A stretch of DNA of 64,000 nt. Origin: Oscillospiraceae bacterium. GTDB lineage: Bacteria > Bacillota > Clostridia > Oscillospirales > Oscillospiraceae. Numbering within the stretch: position 1 is the first letter of the stretch; every line of letters begins with the position of its first letter. The stretch is taken from contig CAJTFN010000006.1 in NCBI GenBank assembly GCA_910575815.1, positions 62,001-126,000 of the forward strand, in the 5' to 3' direction. Below are positions 1 through 9,315 of this stretch, piece by piece. Made by a program: the position numbers and the translations under genes. The notes under the pieces are model-generated. The model was not told where the DNA came from. It saw only the letters and a program-made list of their open reading frames with translations, and searched no databases.

Positions 1-1250
1 GCCTGACCCACGACGAGGGCCCCGACGTGGGCGGGCCTGTGGGACCCTACATCCAGTCGGAACGCCGGGACCTCTACGGAAAATACGCCCAGCTCCTGGT
101 GGAAAAGGGCGCGGCCTACTACTGCTTCTGCGAGAAAACCGAGTCCGAGGAGGACTCCGGCGAGTTCAACCGGGCCGCCGACCCCTGCCGGGACCTGAGC
201 CAGGAGGAGATCGACGCCAATCTCCTGGCAGGACGGCCCTACGTCATCCGCCAGCGCATTCCCCAGGAGGGGACCACCACCTTCCACGACGTCTCCTTCG
301 GGGACATCACCGTGGAGAACAAGACCCTGGACGATCAGGTCCTTCTCAAACGGGACGGCCTGCCCACCTACAACTTCGCCAACGTGGTGGACGATCACCT
401 CATGGGCATCACCCACGTGGTCCGGGGCAGCGAATATCTCTCCTCCGCCCCAAAGTATAACCTTCTCTACGAGGCCTTCGGCTGGGACATTCCCACCTAT
501 GTCCACTGTTCCCCCGTCATGCGGGACCAGCACAACAAGATGAGCAAGCGCCACGGGGACCCCTCCTACGAGGACCTGATCGCCCAGGGTTATCTGACCT
601 CTGCCGTGCTGAACTACGTGGCCCTTCTGGGCTGGGCCCCCAAGGGGGAGCGCAGCGAACAGGAGGTCTTCTCCCTGGCGGAACTGGTAGACGCCTTCGA
701 CATCGCGGGCATCTCCAAATCCCCCGCCATCTTTGACCTGGAGAAGCTGACCTATTTCAACGCCCTCTACCTCCGGGCCATGACCCCGGAGGACTTCGTC
801 AAAACCGCCGGGCCCTATATCCGCCAGAGCGTAAAGAACCCCTCCATCGACGTCTCCGCCGTAGCCGCCCTTCTCCAGGCCCGCTGTGAAAAGCTGACGG
901 ACATCCCGGAGAAGGTGGACTTCTTTGACGCCCTTCCGGACTACGACGCTGCTCTTTTCACCAACAAGAAGTCCAAAACCGACGGCGCGGTCTCCAAAAA
1001 AATGCTGGAAGCCGCGATCCCCGCCCTGGAGTCCCTGGCAAGCTGGACCCAGGACACCGTTCACGACGGCCTCATCGCTCTCGCGGAATCCCTGGGCGTA
1101 AAGAACGCCACCCTGATGTGGCCCGTCCGCATCGCCGCCGCCGGCAAGCAGGTCACCCCCGGCGGCGCGGTAGAAATCTGCCATATCCTGGGCCAGGAGG
1201 AGACCCTCTCCCGCCTGCGCAAGGGTCTGGATAAGCTGAGCGCTCAATGA
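1..1250 (+). CDS. gltX: Glutamyl-tRNA synthetase, 5' end missing
   Basis: Class I aminoacyl-tRNA synthetase that charges tRNA-Glu (and possibly tRNA-Gln) in the cytoplasm. The reading frame is open from base 3, so about 415 C-terminal residues are seen. The part holding the HIGH signature lies upstream of the window. Visible hallmarks are the GPVGPYIQSER segment that follows the nucleotide fold, a LPTYNFANVVDDHLMGITHV segment, and the second catalytic signature KMSKRHG near base 540, followed by the helical anticodon-binding part. GluRS is normally about 480-550 residues, which fits the missing start. The gene ends with TGA at 1248-1250. asnA follows 107 bases later with its own ribosome site. 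Confidence 0.95.
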   Translation, partial: LTHDEGPDVGGPVGPYIQSERRDLYGKYAQLLVEKGAAYYCFCEKTESEEDSGEFNRAADPCRDLSQEEIDANLLAGRPYVIRQRIPQEGTTTFHDVSFGDITVENKTLDDQVLLKRDGLPTYNFANVVDDHLMGITHVVRGSEYLSSAPKYNLLYEAFGWDIPTYVHCSPVMRDQHNKMSKRHGDPSYEDLIAQGYLTSAVLNYVALLGWAPKGERSEQEVFSLAELVDAFDIAGISKSPAIFDLEKLTYFNALYLRAMTPEDFVKTAGPYIRQSVKNPSIDVSAVAALLQARCEKLTDIPEKVDFFDALPDYDAALFTNKKSKTDGAVSKKMLEAAIPALESLASWTQDTVHDGLIALAESLGVKNATLMWPVRIAAAGKQVTPGGAVEICHILGQEETLSRLRKGLDKLSAQ

Positions 1251-1357
1251 AACGCCGGGAGAGCAGAGAGGACATTCCCTGACCTCCCCGTCCCTCTATA
1301 TTCATATAGTATTCCTAGTCTGACATTCATTTTCCAAAAACGAAAGGACCTTATCAT

Positions 1358-2365
1358 ATGAGCAACCTCACCATTCCCGCCGGCTACAAAATGCCCCTGA
1401 GCAACAACGAGCTTCAGCGGGCCATCGAGCTCATCCACGAGGACTTCCAACGAAACCTCACCCTCCGGCTGAACCTCCACCGGGTCTCCGCCCCCCTGTT
1501 CGTGGACGGGCGCACCGGCTTAAACGACGATCTGAACGGCGTGGAGCGTCCCGTCAGCTTTGACATTCCCGACGTTGGCACCGAGGGACAGGTGGTCCAC
1601 TCCCTGGCCAAGTGGAAACGCCTGGCTTTAAAGCGCTATGAATTCCCCCTGGGCATGGGCCTGTTCACCGACATGAACGCCATCCGCCGGGACGAAATCG
1701 TGGACAATCTCCACTCCATTTACGTGGACCAATGGGACTGGGAAAAGCACATCGCCCAGGAGGACCGGAATCTTCAGTATTTGAAGGACACGGTCCAGAA
1801 CATTGTGGGCGCCCTGTGCGACACCGCCTCCGTCCTGCGGAATCACTTCCCCGTTCTCAGCTTCCGGCCCGACCGGGACGTGTACTTCCTCACCACCCAG
1901 GAGCTGGAGGACCGCTACCCCCATCTGACCCCCACGGAGCGGGAAACGGAAATCTGCCGGGAGCACCAGACGGTGTTCCTCATGCAAATCGGCAAGACTC
2001 TGGCCTCCGGAAACCGGCACGATGGCCGGGCCCCGGACTATGACGACTGGGAGCTCAACGGCGATATCCTCATGTGGAATCCCGTTTTGGAGCGCTCCTT
2101 CGAGGTCTCCTCCATGGGCATCCGGGTGGACGCTGCGGCTATGGACCGCCAGCTCACCGCCGCCGGGTGCGACGAGCGGCGGAAGCTGCCCTTCCATCAA
2201 ATGCTGCTGAACAATCAGCTGCCCCAGTCCATCGGCGGCGGCATCGGCATGTCCCGGGTGTGCATGCTGCTTCTGGGCGCCTGCCACATCGGCGAGGTCC
2301 AGGCCAGCCTCTGGGATCAAACCACCCTGGAGAGCTGCGAACAGGCGGGGATTACCCTGCTGTAA
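1358..2365 (+). CDS. asnA: Aspartate--ammonia ligase (asparagine synthetase A)
   Basis: Makes asparagine from aspartate, ammonia and ATP in the cytoplasm. At 335 residues it has the usual AsnA length. The protein is family-typical from the N terminus (GYKMPLSNNELQRAIELI) through the LRLNLHRVSAPLFV segment, LFTDMNAIRRDE, VDQWDWEK and the C-terminal GGGIGMSRVCMLLLG active-site loop. AsnA is a class II synthetase-like fold related to AspRS. The ATG start is preceded by GAAAGGA seven bases upstream. It is a single gene between gltX and a convergent two-component operon. Confidence 0.96.
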   Translation: MSNLTIPAGYKMPLSNNELQRAIELIHEDFQRNLTLRLNLHRVSAPLFVDGRTGLNDDLNGVERPVSFDIPDVGTEGQVVHSLAKWKRLALKRYEFPLGMGLFTDMNAIRRDEIVDNLHSIYVDQWDWEKHIAQEDRNLQYLKDTVQNIVGALCDTASVLRNHFPVLSFRPDRDVYFLTTQELEDRYPHLTPTERETEICREHQTVFLMQIGKTLASGNRHDGRAPDYDDWELNGDILMWNPVLERSFEVSSMGIRVDAAAMDRQLTAAGCDERRKLPFHQMLLNNQLPQSIGGGIGMSRVCMLLLGACHIGEVQASLWDQTTLESCEQAGITLL

Positions 2366-2378
2366 CACCATCCAAAAA

Positions 2379-2407
2379 AGCCCGGCGCGGTACACCGCGC
2401 CGGGCTT
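2379..2407. terminator. Bidirectional rho-independent terminator between asnA and the response regulator
   Basis: A perfect 14-bp stem (AAGCCCGGCGCGGT and its complement) with a 1-2 base loop. On the minus strand the stem runs into six T residues, so it most clearly ends the kinase/regulator operon. On the plus strand it ends asnA with only a weak T tract. Confidence 0.85.
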
Positions 2408-2438
2408 GCCTTTGGGCGAAAACCCCAGGAAGGTACTC

Positions 2439-4001
2439 TCACGCCTCTTCCCCCTTTAAAAGCTGAGAGAAACAGGCCGCCCGGTACTGAGAGGGCGTGG
2501 TTCCCGTGGCCCGCTTGAAGACCTTGGTGAAATAATTCTGATTGGAAAATCCCACCTGCTCGGAGATCTCCGCGATGGACGCCCGGTTCTCCCGCAGAAG
2601 CTGCTGGGCCCGCTTGATCCGCACAGATTCCAGGTAGTCCCCGAAGGACACCCCCATCTCCTTATGAAACAGCTGGCTGAAGTAAGTCTTGTTCAGCCGC
2701 ACATGGGCCGCCAGCTCGTCCAAGGTGACCTTCCGGGCGTAATGCTCATTGCAATAGGCCACCGCCTGACTGACGGCGGGAGAGGACACCCGGTACATCT
2801 GGTTCCCATAGCCGATATAGAAGGAGCAGAAGCGGTTAAGCCGCCGGTTCAGCTGGGCCGCGGTCTGAGCCCTGGCGGTGCTCAGCACCAGCCGGTCCAG
2901 CCGCTGGTAGCTCTCCGGCTGCACCCCGTCGAAGGGCAGCGCGCTGAGCATTACCTGCATAGCTGCGGTAACTGCCCGCCGGATACGGGAGGGGAACACC
3001 CGGTCCCCATGGCGGGCGGACACGTAGTCCTGCACCAGCTCACAGGCCCGGTCGTAGTGCTGGAGATTCACCGCCGCCGGAAGGGCCTCCATCAGCGCCC
3101 GCTCCTCCTGGTGACCGGGGTCCTTGTCCGGCGGCAAGGCCGAGGTCTCGTAGTAGAGCTGATAATCGATGAGCTCCTGGGCGTAGTGCAGCTTTTGGAG
3201 CAGATCGTCGCTGCGGCTGAAAATCAGGTTCACATTCTGGGTCAGTCCGCCCATCCGGGCGGCGGTCAGGTTCTGATCCAGGGCGGAGAGGAGCCGCATA
3301 TGCCGCTCCTGTAGGGCCGCCTCGTCGTCCAGTGCGTAAATCATCAAATAGGTATCCGCGTCCAGAGAAAAGGCCACTCCCGCTAGGCCCATGCTTTTCA
3401 GCGTGCCGCAGCAGATGCTGGCCGCCTGCCTCTCCCCGGCCCCGGCGGGGTGCTCCTTCAGCATCAGCATGGTCATGCAGCCCTTCGCCGCTCCGGCGGG
3501 AAGGCAGCAGTCCAGAAACTGCTCCTGAGAAGCGTCGGGTCCCTGCCGGATGTAGGTCTCGTAGGCGCTCTTGGCCTGGCGGATGCTGTCCTGATACTGG
3601 TTCAAATAGAGCTCCGCCCCGTGGGAGAGGGAGCGCTTCTCCCGGACCTTCTGCATCAGGGAGGAAATGTCCTCCTGTTTCATCTCCGCCTTGAGAATAT
3701 AGTCCAGGGCGCCACATTGCAGGGCCACCCGGACGTACTCAAAATCGTCGTAACCGCTGAGCACGGCGGCGCACAGGCCCGGGCGCCGGGTCCGAAGGTC
3801 CTTAATCAGGCTGATACCATCCTGTCCCGGCATCTTGATGTCGGTGATCAGCAGGTCCACCGGCTCTTCCAAACAGATGCGCAACGCCTCGCCTCCGTCG
3901 TCCGCCTCCAGAATATGGGAGCGGTCCCCCTCCAGCTGCTGGAGAATGATTTTCAGCCAGCTGCGCACCAGCGCGTTGTCGTCAGCGACCAGGATTGTCA
4001 T
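2439..4001 (-). CDS. Response regulator, receiver plus AraC-type DNA-binding domain (YesN-like)
   Basis: Cytoplasmic transcription factor of 520 residues. The N-terminal receiver has the acidic pair DD at residues 7-8, phosphoacceptor Asp54 in LLITDIKMPG, and Lys104 in YILKAE. A roughly 270-residue linker leads to a C-terminal AraC/XylS double helix-turn-helix (KVTLDELAAHVRLNKTYFSQ, then SIAEISEQVGFSNQNYFTKV). This layout is that of YesN regulators, which usually control carbohydrate uptake or other ABC systems. The start ATG lies inside the end of the upstream kinase gene (20-base overlap), so the two are translationally coupled partners. The targets are not visible. The divergent liv operon is the obvious first candidate, but that is inference. 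Confidence 0.93.
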   Translation of the reverse strand: MTILVADDNALVRSWLKIILQQLEGDRSHILEADDGGEALRICLEEPVDLLITDIKMPGQDGISLIKDLRTRRPGLCAAVLSGYDDFEYVRVALQCGALDYILKAEMKQEDISSLMQKVREKRSLSHGAELYLNQYQDSIRQAKSAYETYIRQGPDASQEQFLDCCLPAGAAKGCMTMLMLKEHPAGAGERQAASICCGTLKSMGLAGVAFSLDADTYLMIYALDDEAALQERHMRLLSALDQNLTAARMGGLTQNVNLIFSRSDDLLQKLHYAQELIDYQLYYETSALPPDKDPGHQEERALMEALPAAVNLQHYDRACELVQDYVSARHGDRVFPSRIRRAVTAAMQVMLSALPFDGVQPESYQRLDRLVLSTARAQTAAQLNRRLNRFCSFYIGYGNQMYRVSSPAVSQAVAYCNEHYARKVTLDELAAHVRLNKTYFSQLFHKEMGVSFGDYLESVRIKRAQQLLRENRASIAEISEQVGFSNQNYFTKVFKRATGTTPSQYRAACFSQLLKGEEA

Positions 4002-5733
4002 ATACCAGTATGCTTCCTTTCTCTCCGGTTTTGGGAATGGTGATCCGCGCCACCGTGCCGCAGCCCGGGCGGCTCTTGATCTCCAGCCCGCAGGACTGGC
4101 CGAAGGTCAGCGTCAGCCGCTGTCGGACGTTCTCCACGCCGAGGCCGTTGTGGGGGGACTCCACGCCGCCCCAGTTTGTGGGCCGGGCGGAGTGGGTGTC
4201 AAAGCCGGTGCCGTTGTCCTCCACGGTAATCTCCGCCCGGTCCCCCAGGTCCCGGACCCGGACCGTCAGGCGGCAGTGCTCCAGATTTCCCTCGAAGCCG
4301 TGGATGAAGGCGTTCTCCACAATGGGCTGGAGGGTCAGCTTGCAAATCCGGCAGTCCCGGACGGACTCGTCCACGTCAAACTCCACATCCAGGGGCTTGC
4401 TGAAGGAGATGCGCTGAAGGGACACATAGTCCTGAAGCAGCTTAATCTCCTGGCCGACGGTGGAGAGAATATGAGGATTGGAAAGGGTGCCCCGAAGGAT
4501 GTTGATTAGGGACAGCAGCGCCCGGTCCGCCTCGTCGTTCTTGCCGGAGAAGACCAGGAATCGGACGGAGGCCAGGGCATTGTAAATAAAATGGGGATTG
4601 ATCTGGGCCTGCAGCGCCTGCATCTCCGCCCGGTGCCGGGACTCCTGTTCCTCCACCATGCCGGCCAGAAGCTCTTTCAGCCGGAGGAGCATCTCGTTAT
4701 ACTGCTCGGAGAGCTGCCCAATTTCGTCGCTGGAGGTCACAGGCACCATGGTGTCAAAATTGCCCTCCTTCACCAGGGCGATGTTGTCGCAGAGCTGGCG
4801 CACAGGCCGGACAAAGCGGGCGGAGAAGATGAATGAGAGCACCACCGCCACGGCAAAGCACAGCAGCAGCGCCGCCAGGAAGGCGTTGGTGGCCGTCTTG
4901 TAGGGCTGGAGCAGCACCACCGGGTCGCTGGCCACCACCAGGGTCCAGGCCCCGGAGGTGATGGTGTGATAGGTGACGTATTGGGGCCTTCCCTCCGCCT
5001 CATCCGGGAAAAAACCATAGTACAGGGCACACCGGGCGGCGTCGGGCTGGTAGGGAATTCCCTGGTTGTTCACAAAGGAGATGACATTGCCTCTTCGGTC
5101 CAGCAGATAGGCGTTCTGGGACTCCGTCAGGTAACCGGAGTAAATCTTCCGCAGCTCCGTCTCCCGCATGGACAGCAACAGCGTGCCTGTGGGTTCCCAG
5201 GTGCCATGGTTGTGAAGAGCGCGGACGGCGTACAGGTAATCGCCGGAGACCGCCCCCTCCGGGAAGTCGAAGGAGGATCTCCAGACGGTATTGCTCCCTC
5301 CGGCCTCCGCCGTCCGGGCCACGGCCAAGGGGTCCAGAATCCCGGTGTAGCTCTGCCCGCCGTAAAGCTTCCCCTCCGGCGTCAGCACGGAGGCGTCGGC
5401 GTGAATCCGGCCGGGATAGGCGCTGTACCTGGAGGTAATCTCCCGAACCGTTTCCGGCCGGAGACCCGTTTCCCCGCCCTCGGAAAGGGCCTCCACCAGC
5501 TCTCCGTCCAGGTAGTAAAGATTCCCCAGGCCGCAGACCGCCTGGAGCTCCTGGTTCAAGCGCTCCGCCAGCTGGGAGGTGCTCCGCTCCAGGGACTCCG
5601 CCACATAGGACTCGGTAATGTTCCGCTGAATAGCAAACAGCATGGTCCCAAAAAATCCCAGAGGCAGGACAATCAGCCCCAAAAACATGAAAATCAGCTT
5701 GGTGCGCATGGTAAACGGGTGTTTTCGTCCCAC
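3982..5733 (-). CDS. Sensor histidine kinase of the YesM/LytS type
   Basis: Membrane sensor kinase, 583 residues from a GTG start that has GAGGG seven bases upstream. An internal ATG at 5709 is the alternative. Transmembrane helix 1 spans about residues 12-35, followed by an extracytoplasmic sensor domain of about 245 residues (dCache-like size). Helix 2 is at about 284-304, then a HAMP linker to about 357. The His_kinase domain has phosphoacceptor His381 in QINPHFIYNAL, and the ATPase domain shows the N box (VENAFIHGF) and glycine boxes (DNGTGF, GGVESPHNGLGVENV). It phosphorylates the overlapping response regulator. The ligand cannot be told from sequence. Confidence 0.93.
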   Translation of the reverse strand: MGRKHPFTMRTKLIFMFLGLIVLPLGFFGTMLFAIQRNITESYVAESLERSTSQLAERLNQELQAVCGLGNLYYLDGELVEALSEGGETGLRPETVREITSRYSAYPGRIHADASVLTPEGKLYGGQSYTGILDPLAVARTAEAGGSNTVWRSSFDFPEGAVSGDYLYAVRALHNHGTWEPTGTLLLSMRETELRKIYSGYLTESQNAYLLDRRGNVISFVNNQGIPYQPDAARCALYYGFFPDEAEGRPQYVTYHTITSGAWTLVVASDPVVLLQPYKTATNAFLAALLLCFAVAVVLSFIFSARFVRPVRQLCDNIALVKEGNFDTMVPVTSSDEIGQLSEQYNEMLLRLKELLAGMVEEQESRHRAEMQALQAQINPHFIYNALASVRFLVFSGKNDEADRALLSLINILRGTLSNPHILSTVGQEIKLLQDYVSLQRISFSKPLDVEFDVDESVRDCRICKLTLQPIVENAFIHGFEGNLEHCRLTVRVRDLGDRAEITVEDNGTGFDTHSARPTNWGGVESPHNGLGVENVRQRLTLTFGQSCGLEIKSRPGCGTVARITIPKTGEKGSILVYDNPGR

Positions 5734-5800
5734 GGGTCCGCCCTCACTTTCCCCGAAGCTCCGCCCCAGCCGGGGCGTTTATTGTGGTTTCCATAGAAAA

Positions 5801-5829
5801 AGACTAGCACCAATTAGACAAAAAGTCAA
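5801..5829 (-). promoter_or_regulatory. Promoter of the histidine kinase/response regulator operon
   Basis: On the minus strand TTGACT is followed after exactly 17 bases by TAGTCT, about 70 bases upstream of the kinase GTG start. This AT-rich intergenic also holds the divergent liv promoter about 95 bases away. Confidence 0.6.
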
Positions 5830-5921
5830 TTTTTCCTGAAAATTTTTTCAAAAAACTAAATATATTGCCCAGTCCTCTTCCCTGCTCTATTTTTTTGCTA
5901 AATTGTTACGAAGATATGATA

Positions 5922-5950
5922 TTGTCTAAAAAAAGGGCAAATGCTATACT
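5922..5950 (+). promoter_or_regulatory. Promoter of the liv operon
   Basis: TTGTCT (5922-5927), 17-base spacer, TATACT (5945-5950). The predicted start at about 5957 leaves a short leader ending in AAAGGAG eight bases before the livK ATG. Confidence 0.75.
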
Positions 5951-5983
5951 ATCTTTAACAATTCCAACGAAAAGGAGTAAGCA

Positions 5984-7234
5984 ATGATGAAAAAAGTTTT
6001 GACCCTTCTCTTGACCCTCTGCATGGTCCTCAGCCTTGCCGCCTGCGGCGGGAAGGACGCCGGCAATGACGCCGGCAGCTCCAACAACGACACCTCCGCC
6101 CCCGCCGATACCGGCTCTGACGACGCCTCCGGCGACGCCGCCCCCAGCGGCGACACCATCAAGATCGGCCTCTATGCCACCATCACCGGCCCCAACGCTC
6201 TGGCCGGCGAGATGGCCGAAAAAGGCGCTCGCCTGGCCATCAAGGAAGTGAATGAGGCCGGCGGCGTCAACGGCCAGATGCTGGAGCTGGTGGTCTATGA
6301 CGACAAGTCCACTCCCGAGGGCGCCGTCCGCGCCGTTACCCGTATGGTGGACGTGGATCAGGTGGTTGCCATGGTCGGCTCCAACTCCTCCCCTAACATC
6401 GTGGCTGCCTCTCAGATCACCGAGGACGCGGGTGTGCTCCAGATCGGCTGCGGCACCAGCCCCTCTTACACCAACGCCGGCTATCAGTATATCTTCCGCG
6501 GCACGGCCAACGCCAACCTGCCCAACGCCGCCTTTGTGGACGCCATGACCCAGATGGGCGTCACCAAGGTCGCCATCCTCTCCATCGCCTCTGAGAACGG
6601 CGTGTCCGGCGTGAACTCCACCAAGGAGCTGATGCCCGACTCCATGGAGATCGTCTGCGAAGAGCAGTATCAGCCCACCGACACCGACTTCACCGGCCAG
6701 ATTGCCAAGGTCATTGCCTCCGGCGCCGACGGCGTCATCCTCTACGGCACCACCAGCGACTCCGCCCTGGCCATCAAGCAGCTGCGCAGCAACGGCTACA
6801 CCGGTTACATCTATGGCCCCGAGGCCCTGGGCGTGCCCGACATCATCAACGTGGGCGGCGAGGCCGCTGAGAACGTGATCTTCGGTTCCGGCGCCATCAT
6901 CCCCGCCAGCATTGACGACGCCGCCAACGACGTGGAAAAGGCCATGCTCACCGCTTTCGTGGAGGAGTACGGCGAAATGCCCGTCTCCGACGTGGTTTAC
7001 CGCGGCTATGACAGCGCCAAGCTCATCGCCATCGCTCTCCAGAACACGTCTGATATAAGCGATCCCGACGCCATCCGCGAGGCCGTCCTGGGCATCACCG
7101 ATCACGAGGGCATTGCCGGCACCTACAACTTCTCCGACGGCTCCGGCGACGGTCTGACCACCGCCCGCGCCTACATCGTCAACGGCGGCAAGAACGTTCT
7201 CTTCGCCGACTGGCTGGCTGAGAATCCCCAGTAA
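5984..7234 (+). CDS. livK: Branched-chain amino acid ABC transporter, substrate-binding lipoprotein
   Basis: Extracytoplasmic type I periplasmic-binding protein (416 residues, Peripla_BP_6 family) that delivers leucine, isoleucine, valine or a related amino acid to the LivHM permease. The signal peptide ends in the lipobox LAAC with Cys21, so the protein is lipid-anchored. A flexible Gly/Ala/Asp/Ser linker follows. Then comes the mature start IKIGLYATITGPNALAGEMA, and the ligand-pocket region GSNSSPNIVAASQI. ATG with AAAGGAG is the clear start (a second ATG follows immediately). Exact ligand specificity cannot be read from the sequence. Confidence 0.94.
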   Translation: MMKKVLTLLLTLCMVLSLAACGGKDAGNDAGSSNNDTSAPADTGSDDASGDAAPSGDTIKIGLYATITGPNALAGEMAEKGARLAIKEVNEAGGVNGQMLELVVYDDKSTPEGAVRAVTRMVDVDQVVAMVGSNSSPNIVAASQITEDAGVLQIGCGTSPSYTNAGYQYIFRGTANANLPNAAFVDAMTQMGVTKVAILSIASENGVSGVNSTKELMPDSMEIVCEEQYQPTDTDFTGQIAKVIASGADGVILYGTTSDSALAIKQLRSNGYTGYIYGPEALGVPDIINVGGEAAENVIFGSGAIIPASIDDAANDVEKAMLTAFVEEYGEMPVSDVVYRGYDSAKLIAIALQNTSDISDPDAIREAVLGITDHEGIAGTYNFSDGSGDGLTTARAYIVNGGKNVLFADWLAENPQ

Positions 7235-7254
7235 TTCCCTCATTGGAACGAAGC

Positions 7255-7286
7255 CGGGAGGCGTCGCGCGACGCCTCCCGTTTTTT
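7255..7286 (+). terminator. Intra-operon terminator after livK
   Basis: A perfect 12-bp GC-rich stem with a 2-base loop followed by six T residues, 20 bases after the livK stop and upstream of livH. It probably lets the binding protein be made in excess over the permease and ATPases by partial readthrough. Confidence 0.85.
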
Positions 7287-7288
7287 CA

Positions 7289-7367
7289 GAAGCTGTACCA
7301 ATCGGCGGCAGCGCGGAGTTCGCGCGTTCCCGCCAAACGGTCCGCTTCCACCGATTGGTATAGCTTC
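7289..7367 (+). repeat. 79-base imperfect inverted repeat between livK and livH
   Basis: Arms of 17 bases (7289-7305 and 7351-7367) pair with a single mismatch that becomes G-U in RNA. They enclose a GC-rich loop that can fold further. The repeat starts two bases after the T tract of the preceding terminator. It may stabilise the livK message end or be a small palindromic repeat. No coding function is seen. Confidence 0.6.
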
Positions 7368-7434
7368 TCAAAAGCGCCTCTTCCCGGACCCGCGGGCTCC
7401 GCTCCCGCAATTATTAAAAAAGGAGTGAACCCCT

Positions 7435-8304
7435 ATGCTGTTAACACTTGTCATCGGCGCGCTGATGCTGGGCGGCATTTACGGACTGGTCGGCATGGGC
7501 TACGGCCTGATTTACAAGGCCTCCGGCCTGATGACGCTGGCCCAGGGCGACATGCTGATGATTGGCGCGTTCCTGGGTCTCACGTTCTATAAGACCCTGG
7601 GCCTGCCCTTCCTGGTCTCGCTGCTGCTGGTCATGGTCATCATGTTTGCCCTGGGGATGTTCATCGAGCGGGTGCTGGTTACGTCCCTGCTGGCCAAGGG
7701 CGCCCAGACCGTTTATGTCATCCTCTGCACCATCGCCATTTCCATGCTGCTGCAAAACGGAGCCATGTTTGCCTGGGGCTCCAACGTCATGCAGTTCCCC
7801 TCCATCTTCGGCGTCTCCTCTGTGAACATTCTGGGCTATGAGATCATGCCCGAGCGGCTGCTGGCCCTGGGCGTGGGCATCGTGGCCATGCTGGCCCTCC
7901 ACTTCTTCATGCAGAAGTCCAAGTTCGGCACCTCCATGCGGGCCGCCGCTCAGGACGAGTTGGCCGCCAGCGCGCTGGGCATCAACGTGCCCTTGACCAA
8001 GGGCGCCGCCTGGGGCATCGCCTCCATGCTGGCGGGTTCCATCGGCGTGGTGGTTGGACCCATCTTCGGCGTGTACACCGCCATGGGCTCCCTGATCGGC
8101 CAGAAGGCCTTCGCCTCCGCCGTGGTGGGCGGCTACGGCAACATGTACGGCGCCATCGTGGGCGGCATCTTCTTCGGCTTTGTCGAGACGTTCGTCTCCG
8201 CCTATGTGACCAGCCTGTACAAGGACTTCATTTCCTTCGCCATTTTGATCATCGTGATGATCTTCATGCCCACCGGCCTGTTCAAAGAACAGGTCATGGA
8301 GTAA
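7435..8304 (+). CDS. livH: Branched-chain amino acid ABC transporter permease LivH
   Basis: Polytopic inner-membrane protein of 289 residues with about eight hydrophobic segments. It forms the translocation pore with LivM. Family signatures include the N-terminal GGIYGLVGMGYGLIYKASG, the GDMLMIGAF segment, and the cytoplasmic coupling loop GTSMRAAAQDELAASALGIN, which contacts the ATPases. ATG follows AAAGGAG by eight bases. livM begins 15 bases downstream, so the genes are one operon. Confidence 0.95.
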   Translation: MLLTLVIGALMLGGIYGLVGMGYGLIYKASGLMTLAQGDMLMIGAFLGLTFYKTLGLPFLVSLLLVMVIMFALGMFIERVLVTSLLAKGAQTVYVILCTIAISMLLQNGAMFAWGSNVMQFPSIFGVSSVNILGYEIMPERLLALGVGIVAMLALHFFMQKSKFGTSMRAAAQDELAASALGINVPLTKGAAWGIASMLAGSIGVVVGPIFGVYTAMGSLIGQKAFASAVVGGYGNMYGAIVGGIFFGFVETFVSAYVTSLYKDFISFAILIIVMIFMPTGLFKEQVME

Positions 8305-8319
8305 AGGGGGGCCGGACAT

Positions 8320-9315
8320 ATGCAAACTTTGAAATCAAATCCCGGCGCGTTCCTGAAAAAGAACCGCTACACCCTGCTGGCCCTGCTGGTGGTGGCCTGT
8401 GTGGCGGCCTGGATGCTCCAGGAGCGCTACCTCTCCATGATTCTGGACTACATCTGCATCTACACCATTGCCGTCACCGGCCTGGACATTCTCTTTGGCT
8501 ACACCGGCCAGGTCAGCTTCGGCCATGCGGGCTTCTACGCCATCGGCGCCTACACATCCACCCTGCTGTCCATCAACCTGGGCATCCCTCCCATCATCTC
8601 CATTCTCCTGGGAGCTGCCCTGGCGCTGTTCTTCGGTATTCTCATCGCCTTCCCCGCCTCCCGGCTGGTGAAGCACTTCCTCTCCCTGCTGACCATTGCC
8701 TTCGGTCAGATGGTGTACACCTACATCGTGGGCGCGGCCTGGCTGACCCGGGGGCCCTCCGGCATCACCGGCATCCCCAAGGTCTCCCTCTTCGGCTACA
8801 CCTTCAAGGGCTATCAGAGCTACTTCTGGCTGGTGCTTGTGGCGGTGATTCTGGTGCTGCTGATGAAGCGCAATATCATCAACTCCCGGGTGGGCCGGGC
8901 CTTCATCGCCGTCCGGGAAAACCCCCACGCCGCCGCCGGCATGGGCATCAACGTGGCCAAGTATAAAATCATGGCCTTTGGCATCAGCGCCTTCCTGGCC
9001 GGCATGGCCGGTGCGTTCTACGCCCATATGGTGGGCTTCATCAGCCCGGACACCTTCACCAGCACCCAGTCCAACATGTTCATGACCATGCTGCTCTTCG
9101 GCGGCATCGCCACCATCTCCGGCTCTCTCATCGGCGCGGCCATCATCACGGTGATTACGGAGCTCCTCCAGAGCTTCGCCTCCGCTCAGACTCTGGTCTA
9201 CGCCGGTTTCATCCTGGTGGTGCTGTTCTGCCTGCCCAACGGCGTGGTGGGCCTGTGGGATAAAGCCCGGACCATGTTCCTCAAGCGTCTTGGGAAAAAG
9301 GAGGTGGCGTCATGA
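8320..9315 (+). CDS. livM: Branched-chain amino acid ABC transporter permease LivM
   Basis: Polytopic membrane protein of 331 residues, the second pore subunit. It has the conserved LFGYTGQVSFGHAGFYAIGA segment typical of LivM, TRGPSGITGIP, and the coupling loop VGRAFIAVRENPHAAAGMGI. The end overlaps livG by four bases (ATGA), which is translational coupling. Membrane topology is about nine helices judged from hydrophobicity. Confidence 0.95.
   Translation: MQTLKSNPGAFLKKNRYTLLALLVVACVAAWMLQERYLSMILDYICIYTIAVTGLDILFGYTGQVSFGHAGFYAIGAYTSTLLSINLGIPPIISILLGAALALFFGILIAFPASRLVKHFLSLLTIAFGQMVYTYIVGAAWLTRGPSGITGIPKVSLFGYTFKGYQSYFWLVLVAVILVLLMKRNIINSRVGRAFIAVRENPHAAAGMGINVAKYKIMAFGISAFLAGMAGAFYAHMVGFISPDTFTSTQSNMFMTMLLFGGIATISGSLIGAAIITVITELLQSFASAQTLVYAGFILVVLFCLPNGVVGLWDKARTMFLKRLGKKEVAS

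Noticed and set aside
5906..7243. 445-residue open frame opposite livK, and similar long antisense frames over liv, leuA, glgX and pelG
   Set aside because: Low-complexity Gly/His/Val-rich readings that mirror GC-rich codon use on the other strand, with no family signal.
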